Shown piece by piece: positions 35,368-43,905 of a stretch of 57,020 nt of DNA (positions within the stretch are counted from its first letter, which is position 1; each line of letters starts with the position of its first letter). The position numbers and the translations under genes are program-made. The notes under the pieces were generated by a model that was given only the letters and a program-made list of their open reading frames with translations, was not told the origin of the DNA and did not search any database. The stretch comes from Solihabitans fulvus (GTDB lineage Bacteria; Actinomycetota; Actinomycetes; Mycobacteriales; Pseudonocardiaceae): contig NZ_VUOB01000057.1 of the NCBI RefSeq assembly GCF_008386585.1, forward strand, positions 1 to 57,020, given 5' to 3'.

Positions 35368-35554
35368 CGCTCACCTCCCGATCCACGGATCGCCCCTCGG
35401 CCCTCGATGGCCCAACTGTGGGGCAGCCGTGACTCGAGCACCGCCAGGCGTTTTACGGCCTCGTTGACCTCGTCGTGCCTGTTCTGCGCGGTGGTCACCG
35501 CTCACCTCCCGATCCACGGATCGCCCCTCGGCCCTCGATGGCCCAACTGTGGGT
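35293..35554. repeat. 131-bp tandem duplication at proA-like/carrier junction
   Basis: Copies 35293-35423 and 35424-35554 are nearly identical, with only about three differences seen by eye. Each contains the first 25 codons of the carrier gene, the shared GTGA stop/start and the last codons of the ProA-like gene. The low divergence implies a recent event. A length of 131 is not a multiple of three, yet all frames around it remain usable. Confidence 0.92.
35364..35498 (-). pseudogene. 44-aa chimeric frame made by the duplication
   Basis: Starting at GTG 35498, the frame reads the carrier N-terminus (VTTAQNRHDEV...), then crosses the duplication joint into the ProA-like C-terminus (HSWAIEGRG...) and stops at 35366-35364. 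Its GTG overlaps the ProA-like stop and its own stop overlaps the true carrier start, so coupling is relayed from the reductase to the carrier through this frame. Probably a non-functional peptide; its translation is likely because the ribosome site is duplicated as well. Confidence 0.75.
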
Positions 35555-36766
35555 CAGCAGCGCGGAGAGGCCGACCGGCCCGCGCACGTGCAGCCGCCCG
35601 GTGCTGATCGACAGTTCCGGCCCCAGCCCCATGGTCGGGCCGTCGTGCAGCCGCATCGACCCGTTGACCACGAGCGCGGCGGCGTCGACGTCCCGCAGGA
35701 ATCGGTCGGCGACGGCCCGGTCGGTGGCGACCACGCCCTCGGTGTGCCGGGAGCCGTGCCTGCGAATGTGCGCGACGGCCTCGGCGGGCCCGGCGACCGC
35801 GCGCAGACCCAGCGTGCGGTCGAGGAACTCGCGGCCGTCGTCGTGCGCCTCCAGCGGCTGGCACCTCGGGCTCGCCGCGACCCGGTCGACCAGCGCCGGA
35901 TCGAGGCGCAGCGCGAAGTCCTCGGCCCTGCCCAGCAGCGACTCGGCCAGCTCGACCGCGATGTCCTGGTGCGCCAGCAACATCTCGACCGTGTTGCACG
36001 CCGTCGGCTCGGTGAGCTTGCTGTCCAGCGCGATCTCCACGGCCAGCGCCAGGTCCGCGCTGCGGTCCACGTACAGGTGGTTGACGCCGCCGCCGCTGGC
36101 GATCACCGGGATCGCCGACGAGGTGCGGCAGTAGTCGATGAGCGACGGGCTGCCACGGGGGATGAGCGCGTCGATCACGTCGTAGCGGGCGAGCAGCTGG
36201 CGGACCAGCTTGCGGTCGGTGTCCGCGAGGACGGTCGCCATGCCCTCGGGCAGCCCGGCGGCGGCCAGCGACTCGGTGATCACGGCGCCGAGCGCGCGGT
36301 TGGTCGCCGCGATCTCGTTGCCACCGCGCAGGATCGCCACGTTGCCGACCGCGACCGGCAGCAGCGCGCCCTCGACCGTGACGGTCGGCCTCGCCTCGTA
36401 GATCATCAGCAGCACGCCGAGCGCCTTGGCGACCTTCCGCGCGGTGATGCCGCCCGCCCCGGTGCGCGTCTCGCCCGCGGCGGTCGCCTCGGGCAGCAGG
36501 ACCCTGGTGCGCTCGGCCAGCGCGGTCAGCGTGCCGAGGTGCGCCTCGGCGAGGCCGAGCCGGTCGAGCAGCGAGTCCGGCAGGCCGCGTTCGCGGGCCC
36601 GCGCCACGTCGGTGGCGTTCGCGGCCAGCACCGCGTCCCAGTGCTTCGTCAACCGGGCGGCCAGTTCGCCGCAGTAGGCCGCGTAGCGCTCGTCGCCGGG
36701 CGGCGGCGCGTCGTCCCGCGCCGAGGCGGCCCCGGCGAGGATGTCGTCGATCGTCTGTTCCGTCAC
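35495..36766 (-). CDS. ProA-like gamma-glutamyl phosphate reductase
   Basis: A 423-aa aldehyde-dehydrogenase-fold reductase of the ProA family with IYEARPTVTVEG, the catalytic Cys in EPTACNTVE, and the C-terminal GPELSISTGRLHVRGPVG block. ProA reduces gamma-glutamyl phosphate to glutamate semialdehyde with NADPH. No ProB kinase is nearby, so it either shares the housekeeping kinase or acts on a related acyl phosphate or thioester. In this operon it probably supplies a semialdehyde or pyrroline-type building block. GTG 36766 overlaps the SDR stop by 4 bp. Confidence 0.92.
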   Translation of the reverse strand: MTEQTIDDILAGAASARDDAPPPGDERYAAYCGELAARLTKHWDAVLAANATDVARARERGLPDSLLDRLGLAEAHLGTLTALAERTRVLLPEATAAGETRTGAGGITARKVAKALGVLLMIYEARPTVTVEGALLPVAVGNVAILRGGNEIAATNRALGAVITESLAAAGLPEGMATVLADTDRKLVRQLLARYDVIDALIPRGSPSLIDYCRTSSAIPVIASGGGVNHLYVDRSADLALAVEIALDSKLTEPTACNTVEMLLAHQDIAVELAESLLGRAEDFALRLDPALVDRVAASPRCQPLEAHDDGREFLDRTLGLRAVAGPAEAVAHIRRHGSRHTEGVVATDRAVADRFLRDVDAAALVVNGSMRLHDGPTMGLGPELSISTGRLHVRGPVGLSALLTHSWAIEGRGAIRGSGGER

Positions 36767-37506
36767 CACATGAACTGCCCACCGTCCACAATGAGCTTCT
36801 GACCGGTCAGATACCCGCTCTGTTGGCCGACAAGGAACTCGAGGGCGTCGGCGATGTCCTCGGTGGTGCCGATGCGTCCCCTCGGGATGCCGGCGACCAC
36901 CTCGGCCCGTGCGTCCTGGTCGGTGAGGTTGAACCGTTCGACTAGCTCCCGCGTCTCGGTCATGCCGGGAATCAGGCAGTTGACCCGGATCCTCGGTGCC
37001 AGCTCCAGCGCGAGACACTTGGTGAGCTGCAACAATCCCGCCTTGCTTGCGCAGTAGTTGGCGCCGTTGATCCGTGGCCGGATGCCCGTGGTGGCGCCGA
37101 TGTTGACGATCGACCCCTGCTCGCCGCCGTCCAGCATCGCCGGCGCGAGCGCGCGGGTGAGGTAGAAGACGCCGGACAGGTTGGTGTCGACCACCTGTCG
37201 CCAGTCCTCGTGGCTCAGTTCAAGGAACGGCCGGTCGATGTTGCGCCCAGCGTTGTTCACCAGCACGGTGGGGATCCCGTGCCGTGCAAGGATCTCGTCG
37301 GCGGCGAGGGTCACCGCGTCGCCGTCGGTGAGGTCGACGCGCACGGTGCTCAGCGCGGGGCCGAACTCGGCGACCGCAGCCTCCGAGGCCGCCTCGTCCG
37401 ACCGGTATAGCGCCACGACCTGGTAGCCGAGCTTCACCAGCCTGCGGGTGAAGCTCAGGCCGATGCCCTTCGTGCCGCCGCTCACCACTGCCGTCGGCCT
37501 GCTCAC
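36763..37506 (-). CDS. Short-chain dehydrogenase/reductase, FabG-like
   Basis: A 247-aa classical SDR with the cofactor motif SGGTKGIG, structural NNAG, a catalytic Tyr/Lys in YCASK and a conserved C-terminal IVDGGQF. Arg residues after the second strand (ALYRSDEA) suggest NADPH. FabG-like enzymes in such operons reduce carrier-bound beta-keto groups or free ketones. The GTG start overlaps the thioesterase stop by 4 bp. Confidence 0.93.
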   Translation of the reverse strand: MSRPTAVVSGGTKGIGLSFTRRLVKLGYQVVALYRSDEAASEAAVAEFGPALSTVRVDLTDGDAVTLAADEILARHGIPTVLVNNAGRNIDRPFLELSHEDWRQVVDTNLSGVFYLTRALAPAMLDGGEQGSIVNIGATTGIRPRINGANYCASKAGLLQLTKCLALELAPRIRVNCLIPGMTETRELVERFNLTDQDARAEVVAGIPRGRIGTTEDIADALEFLVGQQSGYLTGQKLIVDGGQFMW

Positions 37507-38225
37507 CGCGCAACCTCCTTGTCACGCCCGAGAAAGGCGCCGATCGCGGCGCTGAGTTCGGACAGGTACTCGGGTTCGAAGACGTCGAAGTGGCCGGAGC
37601 GCAGCCGCCCCTGCTCGAGGTCCCCGTCGGCCAGCTCGCGCCAGCGCACCTCGGCGGCGGACCTGACCTCGGTGTCCGGCGAGCACAGCAGCAACAGGAC
37701 CCTGCCGGCGTAGTGGAGTTCGGCCCGGTGCGCGGCCAGGGCGGCGACCTGCGCCTGGAAGGTGCGTTCCAGCCGCTGCACGGTGTCCGGCGCAGGCCTC
37801 GGCCCGAGCTGGCCGACGATCGTGTCCCGGATGTCCGCGTCCTCCTCGTCGGTGGACACCCTCGCCATGGGCGAGCAGTCCACCAGCACCAGGTCGGGCC
37901 GGTGGCCGCGCTCGGCGAGCGCGGCGCACACCTCCCACGCGACGACCCCGCCGAGCGACCAGCCGAACACCAGATCCGGGACGATCCCGCTGTCCTCCAT
38001 GGCTTTCAGCGCCGAGTCGGCCATCTCCGCGACCGTCGCCTCCGGCGTCTCGTCCGGCAGCAGGCCGGCCGGGCGGACCGCGTAGATGTTGTGCGTCGCG
38101 CCGAGGTAGGAGGCCAGCCGCAGGTAGGGGGTCACGCCGCCGCCCGCGCCGGGCAGCATCACACAGGCCGGCCGGTTCTTGCGGCGGACGATGGTGATCA
38201 GCCGTCCCAGGACCGGCGTGGTCAC
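37503..38225 (-). CDS. Type II thioesterase
   Basis: A 240-aa stand-alone thioesterase related to NRPS/PKS TE domains: oxyanion LPGAGGG, nucleophile Ser in FGWSLGGVVAWE, acid Asp near CSPDTEV, and His in SGHFDVF. Type II TEs clear misloaded carriers or release intermediates. GTG 38225 overlaps the NRPS stop by 4 bp; the longer open frame running back to 41561 is a shadow of the NRPS gene. Confidence 0.92.
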   Translation of the reverse strand: MTTPVLGRLITIVRRKNRPACVMLPGAGGGVTPYLRLASYLGATHNIYAVRPAGLLPDETPEATVAEMADSALKAMEDSGIVPDLVFGWSLGGVVAWEVCAALAERGHRPDLVLVDCSPMARVSTDEEDADIRDTIVGQLGPRPAPDTVQRLERTFQAQVAALAAHRAELHYAGRVLLLLCSPDTEVRSAAEVRWRELADGDLEQGRLRSGHFDVFEPEYLSELSAAIGAFLGRDKEVAR

Positions 38226-41200
38226 GCGACCACCTCGTCCTCGCGCAGCTCCCGAACGAGATCGGCGAGCGCGACGACCGTTGGCGCGCGGAAGAAGTCC
38301 GCTACCGGCACCGACACCCCGTGCTGCTCCTCGATGACGGCGAACGCGGCGAACACGTTGAGGGAGTGCGCCCCGTACTCCAGCAGCGACCGGTCCGGCT
38401 CGATGCCCTCGACGTCGAGCACCTCCTGCCACAGTTCGGCCAGCGCGCGCTCGAGGTCGTCGCGGTACTGGACCTCCCCGGTCGCCGCGCCGGCCCGCTC
38501 GGCGGCCAGCCGGTCGGCCAATGCGGCCAGCGCCGAGTGGTCGGTCTTGCCGGTGCCGGAGGTGGGGATCGAGTCGATGTCGAAGATCCGCACCGGCACC
38601 ATGTAGGAGGGCAGCGCGGCGGTCAGCCTGGCCCGCACCTCCTCGTGGTCCACCGCGATGTCGTTGAGCAGGAACAACACCAGCTCCCGGTCGCCGGCGG
38701 CCCCGGTGGCGACGGCGACTGCCTGCCGCACTCCAGGCACGGTGTTGGCGACCGCGTCGATCTCGCCGAGTTCCACCCGGTAGCCGCGAATCTTGACCTG
38801 GGTGTCGTCCCGGCCGAGGAAGATCAGCACCCCGTGCTCGTCCCGGACGACGAGGTCGCCGGTGCGGTACACGCGGCCGTCGCCGGCGAACCGGTCGGGC
38901 AGGAAGGCCGCCGTGGTCCGCTCGGGATCGTTGAGGTAGCCCTCGGCGGGGCACAGCCCGCCGAGGTGCAGGTCGCCCGGCACGCCGACCGGCGCGAGGT
39001 GACCGGTGCGGTCCACCACATACCCGGCGACGCCGTGCATCGGCAGCCCGATCGGCACGTGGCTCGGCCACTGCTGGTCGGCGCCGGTCAGCCGGTGCGT
39101 GGTGACCGCGTGCGTCTCGGTCGGCCCGTAGAGGTTGACCAGGTCGCAGTGCGGGTGCTCGACGAAGAACGCGCGCACCTCGTCGTCCACCAGCAGCTGC
39201 TCGCCAGACACGCACACGTGCCGCAGGGCGGGGAAGCGGGCCCCGATCCGTTGTGCCGCCTGGACGAACGGCCGCAGCGCGGCGACCGGAAGGTAGATGT
39301 GGGTGATCTCGGCGTCGGCGACCCGCCGCACCAGCGCTGGGAAGTCGCGCCGGTCCACCGATCCCCGCGCGACGACGGTGCCGCCGGCGGCGAGCGTCGG
39401 CATGATCTCCTGGAAGGACACGTCGAAGCCGAGCGGCGCGTACTGGAGGAACCTGGTGTCGCTGTCGTGGCCCAACGCGGCGATCTGCCACGCGGTGAGG
39501 TTCAGCAGCGGCCCGTGGCCCATCAGCACGCCCTTGGGCAGCCCGCTCGACCCCGAGGTGAACATGAGGTAGGGCGCGGACTCCGCCATCCCGCCGGGCG
39601 GCGCGCCGCGCGCGGCGTCGGGCTCCTTGTCGATGCCGAGCAGGCGGACGCCGGGCAGGTCGACACCGTCGCCGACGACGACGCGGCAGTCGGCCTTGTC
39701 CACCATGTACGCCAGGCGATCGGCCGGCAGGCTCGGGTCGAGCGGCAGGAAGGTCGCCCCGCACCACAGGATGCCGAACATGGCGATGGTGGTGTCGCAG
39801 AGTGTGTCCTCGGCCAGGCCAACCACGTCGTGCGGCGCGACGCCCTGACCGACCAGGTAGCGCGCCAGCTCCTCGGCCGAGGCGACCAGTTCCGCGTAGC
39901 TCAGCGTGCGTCCCGGCTCGTCGATCGCGCGGGCGTCGGGGGTCGCGGCGGCGGTGGCGCGCAGCCAGTCGACCAGCGTCGCCGAGGGCACCCGCGCCGA
40001 GTGGCCGTCGGTGCGCAGGCTGGCGGTGAACGACGCGTCGGCGAACAGGTCGGCGACCGTCGCCGACCCGTCGGCCAGCGCGCGCCGCACCGCGGTGCGC
40101 AGCGAGCCCAGCAGGCCGTCGGCGACGGTGGGCGCGATCAGCTCCCTGTCGTACTCCAGCTCCAGCAGCCACCCGCCGCGCTCCGGGGTCGCGCCGAGCC
40201 ACAGGTCGAACTTGGCGGTGTGGTTGCCGGGTTCGCTGACCCCGAGCACGGCGCTGGTCGCGGCGCCGTCGAAGGTGTCCTGCATCGCGAGCATGCAGGA
40301 GAACAGCGGGTTGCGGTTGCTCGTGCGGTCCTGCCTGAGCAGGGCGACGAGCTGGTTGAACGTCACGTCCGCGCGGGACTTGGCGTAGTCGACCGCCGTC
40401 CGCACCACGCCGCCGAGGAACTCGTCGACCGTGCGGTCCCAGTCCACGTCGACCCGGACGGGCAGGGTGTTGACGAAGAAGCCGCACAGGTCGAAGGCGC
40501 CGATCGTGCGTCGCGCCGTGAAGGGGCTGCCGACCAGCACGCTGGACACCCCGCCGTGCCTGGCGAGCACGGCGCCGTAGAGCCCGGTCAGCAACACGAA
40601 CGGCGTGACGGCAAGCCGCTTGCAGGCCTGGCTCAGCAGCGCGGTCTCGCGCTCGTCCAGCCGCCAGGACACCCTGGCGCCGGCGAAGTCGGTCTCGCGC
40701 GGCCGGTTGGGGCGGGGGCTGAGCACCAACGGCGGCACGTCGCGCAGGTGCTCCGCCCACGCCTTCGCGTTGTCCACCGTGCGTTCCGAGGTGGCCGTGC
40801 GGTTCTGCGCGCGCAGCTCGCGGGCGAACGCGGTCTCCCTCGCCGCGACGAGGGCGGGCACCGAGTCGGCCGGGATGCCGCCTGTCAGCGCGTTCTCCAG
40901 GTCGCGGACGAGCGGTCCCATCGAGACACCGTCGGAGACGATGTGGTGGGCGCACAGGATGAACGCCGCCGCGCTGTCGTCGGCGGCGCGCACGTACCCG
41001 AAGCGGTACGCGGGGGCGGCGTGCAGGTCGAAGGGCCGCTGTCCCAGCTGTTCGGCGAGCGCGGCGGCCGCGGTGGCGAACTCGCCGGCCGGCACGACCA
41101 CCCGGTCGAGCGGGAGGTCCTGCGGGGACGGTGGCGGGGTCAGGCTGGCGTGCGCGTCCGGCAGCGGCGCGAACACCTGGCGCAGCGCGGGCTGCACCGC

Positions 41201-41398
41201 GACGAGCACGGCCAGCGCGGCCACGACGGTGTCGGTGGTCAGCGCCGGGTCGAGGTCGACCTGCATGAGCTGGTTGTAGATCTGGGGTGTCGGCACCCAG
41301 CCGTCGACGACCAGCAGGCCCCGCTGCGACTCGGTCAGCGGCAGCCGCGTCGGCAGCTGTTCGGCCGTGCTGCTGGTGGCGGTCTCCGTCAGCATCAC
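38222..41398 (-). CDS. NRPS condensation-adenylation-carrier module (C-A-T)
   Basis: A 1058-aa complete module. The condensation domain (about 15-440) has HHIVSDGVS; the A domain (about 470-960) has FTSGSSGLPKG, NLYGPTETH, YRTGDL and GRDDTQVKIRGYRVELGEID. The carrier domain (about 975-1050) has its Ser in YGAHSLNVF. The binding-pocket segment GFDVSFQEI gives Asp-Val-Gln at the first specificity positions, a start shared with several proline-type pockets, but the remaining positions do not match well, so no substrate is claimed. GTG 41398 overlaps the upstream carrier stop; ATG 41395 is the alternative start. Confidence 0.94.
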   Translation of the reverse strand: MMLTETATSSTAEQLPTRLPLTESQRGLLVVDGWVPTPQIYNQLMQVDLDPALTTDTVVAALAVLVAVQPALRQVFAPLPDAHASLTPPPSPQDLPLDRVVVPAGEFATAAAALAEQLGQRPFDLHAAPAYRFGYVRAADDSAAAFILCAHHIVSDGVSMGPLVRDLENALTGGIPADSVPALVAARETAFARELRAQNRTATSERTVDNAKAWAEHLRDVPPLVLSPRPNRPRETDFAGARVSWRLDERETALLSQACKRLAVTPFVLLTGLYGAVLARHGGVSSVLVGSPFTARRTIGAFDLCGFFVNTLPVRVDVDWDRTVDEFLGGVVRTAVDYAKSRADVTFNQLVALLRQDRTSNRNPLFSCMLAMQDTFDGAATSAVLGVSEPGNHTAKFDLWLGATPERGGWLLELEYDRELIAPTVADGLLGSLRTAVRRALADGSATVADLFADASFTASLRTDGHSARVPSATLVDWLRATAAATPDARAIDEPGRTLSYAELVASAEELARYLVGQGVAPHDVVGLAEDTLCDTTIAMFGILWCGATFLPLDPSLPADRLAYMVDKADCRVVVGDGVDLPGVRLLGIDKEPDAARGAPPGGMAESAPYLMFTSGSSGLPKGVLMGHGPLLNLTAWQIAALGHDSDTRFLQYAPLGFDVSFQEIMPTLAAGGTVVARGSVDRRDFPALVRRVADAEITHIYLPVAALRPFVQAAQRIGARFPALRHVCVSGEQLLVDDEVRAFFVEHPHCDLVNLYGPTETHAVTTHRLTGADQQWPSHVPIGLPMHGVAGYVVDRTGHLAPVGVPGDLHLGGLCPAEGYLNDPERTTAAFLPDRFAGDGRVYRTGDLVVRDEHGVLIFLGRDDTQVKIRGYRVELGEIDAVANTVPGVRQAVAVATGAAGDRELVLFLLNDIAVDHEEVRARLTAALPSYMVPVRIFDIDSIPTSGTGKTDHSALAALADRLAAERAGAATGEVQYRDDLERALAELWQEVLDVEGIEPDRSLLEYGAHSLNVFAAFAVIEEQHGVSVPVADFFRAPTVVALADLVRELREDEVVA

Positions 41399-41637
41399 GC
41401 GTCCAACCTGCTCGCCGAGGGATCCATGCTGCGCAACCAGTCCTTGAGGTCGCCGATCGTGCAGAGGCCCGCCATGCGGGTGGCGTCGATCTCCGCGTCG
41501 TCGTCGGTCGCCGCCTCGATCGCGAGGCGCAGCAACGACAGCGACTCCAGGCCAGCCTCAAGCAGTGGGGTCGAGTCGGTGAACGACGCGGTCGCGTACT
41601 TGGCGATCGCCGAGTCGAGGTCCGCAGGTGAGGTCAT
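41395..41637 (-). CDS. Free-standing carrier protein, first gene of NRPS operon
   Basis: An 80-aa carrier protein with its Ser in LLEAGLESLSLLRLAIE, where Glu replaces the usual Asp. ATG 41637 has GGGGCGGAG upstream. Because the next gene begins with a condensation domain, this protein may present the starter unit to it. The open frame reaches 41724, but that extension lacks a ribosome site and carrier homology. Confidence 0.88.
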   Translation of the reverse strand: MTSPADLDSAIAKYATASFTDSTPLLEAGLESLSLLRLAIEAATDDDAEIDATRMAGLCTIGDLKDWLRSMDPSASRLDA

Positions 41638-41750
41638 CGATATGCTCCGCCCCTTGGTCGTGCGTCCAACCAGTGCCTGGTGCGGGCCGCAGGTCGCGTC
41701 GAGGGCGAGGGCCGCGCACACCATCCGGAAACGATGCTTCCCTGTGCTGG

Positions 41751-41790
41751 TGTGCGCTTGATGTGCGCGCGATTCGTGGGCGGTGTGCGC
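41751..41790. promoter_or_regulatory. TGTGCGC direct repeats with 11-bp phasing (SARP-type operator)
   Basis: TGTGCGC occurs at 41751-41757, 41762-41768 and 41784-41790: offsets 0, 11 and 33, so all on the same 11-bp register. SARPs bind heptamer direct repeats with just this spacing. A further inverted copy (GCGCACAC) is at 41714-41721. The array lies 114-153 bp upstream of the first operon gene in the 166-bp gap before the CGNR gene. No clear -10 element could be chosen. Confidence 0.6.
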
Positions 41791-41803
41791 TGTGGGGCCA
41801 GCG

Positions 41804-42379
41804 TCAGCGGTCGGCGCGCTGCCTCGCGGAGTAGCTGCGGCTCTTGGCCCGGTTACCGCACACCCGCATGGTGCACCATCGCCTGCTGTGGTTGCGCGAC
41901 ACGTCCCAGAAGACCCAGCCGCACGTCTCGTCGGCGCACCGCTTGAGCCTGCGCGCCTGGCCGGTCACCACGACCTCGGACCACGCGACGGCCAACACCG
42001 CCATGGCCCGCTGCGCCAACGGAAGCGCGGGATCGGGCCGCACCGCGTGCCGTGGCGGCGGGCCGTCGACCGTGTCCACAGTGTCCGACAGGTAGACGAG
42101 CACGGGGAGGTCGCGCAGCACGGCGTTGGCGACGGCCAGCAGGTGCGGCGACGGCGTGCCGGACGCGGCGAGCGCGTCCCGGACACCGGCGCGCAGGTCG
42201 AGCAGCTTTCGGTGGTCCTGGCGACCGAGCGTGACCGGGCGGTCGACCAGCCGCCTGGCCAGCAGCCATCCCGCGGCGTCGGCGGCCGAGGCCAGCGCGT
42301 CGGTCCCGTCGTCGAGGTCGATGGTGTTCGCGAAGGCGGCGACCAGCTCCGTCTCGGCAGATGCCTCGATCACCGTCAC
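41804..42379 (-). CDS. CGNR zinc-finger transcriptional regulator (ABATE domain)
   Basis: A 191-aa protein with an N-terminal ABATE-type ligand domain (about 1-140) and a C-terminal CGNR zinc finger: RCADETCGW, then RRWCTMRVCGNRAK. The four Cys bind zinc and the basic CGNR helix is thought to contact DNA. It is divergent from an exporter gene 117 bp away and lies just before the NRPS operon promoter, so it may control export or the cluster in response to a ligand. Confidence 0.9.
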   Translation of the reverse strand: MTVIEASAETELVAAFANTIDLDDGTDALASAADAAGWLLARRLVDRPVTLGRQDHRKLLDLRAGVRDALAASGTPSPHLLAVANAVLRDLPVLVYLSDTVDTVDGPPPRHAVRPDPALPLAQRAMAVLAVAWSEVVVTGQARRLKRCADETCGWVFWDVSRNHSRRWCTMRVCGNRAKSRSYSARQRADR

Positions 42380-42496
42380 CCTCCTCAGCGGACCGGCTAA
42401 GCCATTCGGTGGTTACTCCACCTGATGACTGCATTATGCGCCGAGGGTGAAGTACCGTCCACCTATCCCAGTAGCCGGTTAGACGTGGAGTCGTAG

Positions 42497-43789
42497 ATGG
42501 CCGAGCAGATGGAGGCGGTCGACGCCTCACCGGGGGGCGTCGCCGGGAAACCAGCCGCCGATCCGACCACCCGCAACACCGCCGTCCTGGTGGTCTTCAC
42601 CGCCGTCACCAACCTGACCGACGGCGTGACCAAGGTGGCGTTCCCGTTGCTGGCCACGGGCATCACCAGCTCACCGGCCCAGATCTCCGGGGTCTCGCTG
42701 ACCCTGACGCTGCCGTGGCTGCTGGCCGCGCTGCACGTCGGCGTGCTGGTCGACCGCGTCGACCGGCGCAAGCTGCTGTGGGTGGCCAACGCCATCCGGA
42801 TCGTCGTCGTCGCCGCCGTGCTGGCCGCCGTCGTGACCCACCACGTCAGCATGCTGCTGCTCTACGCTGGCGGACTCTCCCTCGGCATCGCCGAGGTGAT
42901 CGCCCTGATCTCAGCCTCCGCCCTGGTGCCCGACGCGGTGCGGCCGGCGGGCCGGGAGCGGGCCAACGCGTGGGTCGCCGGCGCCGAGACCGTCTGCAAC
43001 GAGTTCGCCGGACCGCTGGTCGGCGGCCTGCTCGTCGCGGCGGGCGCCGCCATCGCACTCGGCGCGTCGACCGCGGGCTACCTGATCGGGATGGGCGTGC
43101 TGCTGTTGCTGGTCGGCAAGTTCCGGGTGGAGCGCCCGGCCGACCAGCCGAGGGACTCGGTGAACCAGCAGATCGCCGCCGGGCTGAAGTTCCTGTGGCA
43201 CCAGCGAATGCTGCGGGTGATGGCGCTCGCGCTCACCGTGCTGTGTTCCTGCTGGGGCGCCTGGTTCGGCCTGATGCCGTTGCTGGCCACCAAGGACATG
43301 GGCCTGGACGCCAAGGGCTACGGCGTGCTGCTCAGCTCGCTCGGCGTCGGCGGGCTGCTCGGCGCGTTGTGCGTCGGCACGCTGAACCGGTTGTTCGGCC
43401 GCAGGATCGTGATGGTGGCCGACCTGGTCGGCACGTTCGCGATGGTGGCCGCGCCCGCCGTCGTCAACACCATGTGGATGGTCGCGGTCGCCGCCTTCCT
43501 CGGCGGCCTCGGCGGCACGTTGTGGACGGTGAACTCCCGCACGATCAGCCAGAACCTCGTGCCGACCGAGCTGATGGGCCGCTACACCGCGGCGTACCGG
43601 CTGTTCAGCTGGGGTGCCGTCCCGCTCGGCGCTGGCCTCGCCGGCCTGGTGGCCGAGTGGTTCAGCATCAAGGTGGCGTTCGGGCTGTTCGCGGTAGCCG
43701 TGCTGCTGCTGTTCGTGCCATTCCTGCGGACCTTCACGACCGAGGCGCTGGCGGCGGCCGAGCCGGCCAAGGCGGAGCCGGCCGACTAG
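42497..43789 (+). CDS. MFS exporter, EntS/DHA3-like
   Basis: A 430-aa membrane protein with about twelve hydrophobic segments. The loop DRVDRRKLL after TM2, a conserved ISGVSLTLTLPWLL helix and the overall pattern fit the MFS_3/enterobactin-exporter group that exports siderophores and peptides. ATG 42497 is preceded by GTGGAG. The divergent CGNR regulator and adjacency to the NRPS operon make it the probable product exporter and self-resistance gene. Confidence 0.9.
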   Translation: MAEQMEAVDASPGGVAGKPAADPTTRNTAVLVVFTAVTNLTDGVTKVAFPLLATGITSSPAQISGVSLTLTLPWLLAALHVGVLVDRVDRRKLLWVANAIRIVVVAAVLAAVVTHHVSMLLLYAGGLSLGIAEVIALISASALVPDAVRPAGRERANAWVAGAETVCNEFAGPLVGGLLVAAGAAIALGASTAGYLIGMGVLLLLVGKFRVERPADQPRDSVNQQIAAGLKFLWHQRMLRVMALALTVLCSCWGAWFGLMPLLATKDMGLDAKGYGVLLSSLGVGGLLGALCVGTLNRLFGRRIVMVADLVGTFAMVAAPAVVNTMWMVAVAAFLGGLGGTLWTVNSRTISQNLVPTELMGRYTAAYRLFSWGAVPLGAGLAGLVAEWFSIKVAFGLFAVAVLLLFVPFLRTFTTEALAAAEPAKAEPAD

Positions 43790-43804
43790 CCGACTAGCCC
43801 GGAT

Positions 43805-43834
43805 GGCCGGTGTCGAGCGGCACCAGGCCACCGG
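43805..43834 (+). terminator. Possible hairpin terminator after the exporter
   Basis: GGCCGGTG (43805-43812) can pair with CACC-A-GGCC (43821-43829) or, in part, with CACCGG (43829-43834). No T-tract is present. It starts 16 bp after the exporter stop, just after a short GCCGACTA direct repeat. Weak evidence. Confidence 0.35.
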
Positions 43835-43893
43835 TTATCTGGGCTATTCGGGGAGGAGTCGGCGATTTCGCCTCACCTCGGCCGACCGCTCCA

Positions 43894-43899
43894 TATATT
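43894..43899 (+). promoter_or_regulatory. -10 element TATATT, leaderless
   Basis: TATATT ends 6 nt before ATG 43906, so transcription should start on the A of the start codon. It is an exceptionally AT-rich hexamer for this DNA. No good -35 is seen at the normal distance. Confidence 0.5.
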
Positions 43900-43905
43900 C
43901 CGTGC

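Noticed and set aside
38222..41398. Proline specificity of the C-A-T adenylation domain
   Set aside because: The first pocket residues (Asp-Val-Gln) fit, but the remaining positions estimated by eye do not; alignment-based prediction is needed.
37503..41561. 1352-codon open frame on the minus strand
   Set aside because: Only the last 240 codons (type II thioesterase) show homology; the upstream part mirrors the NRPS gene in another frame.
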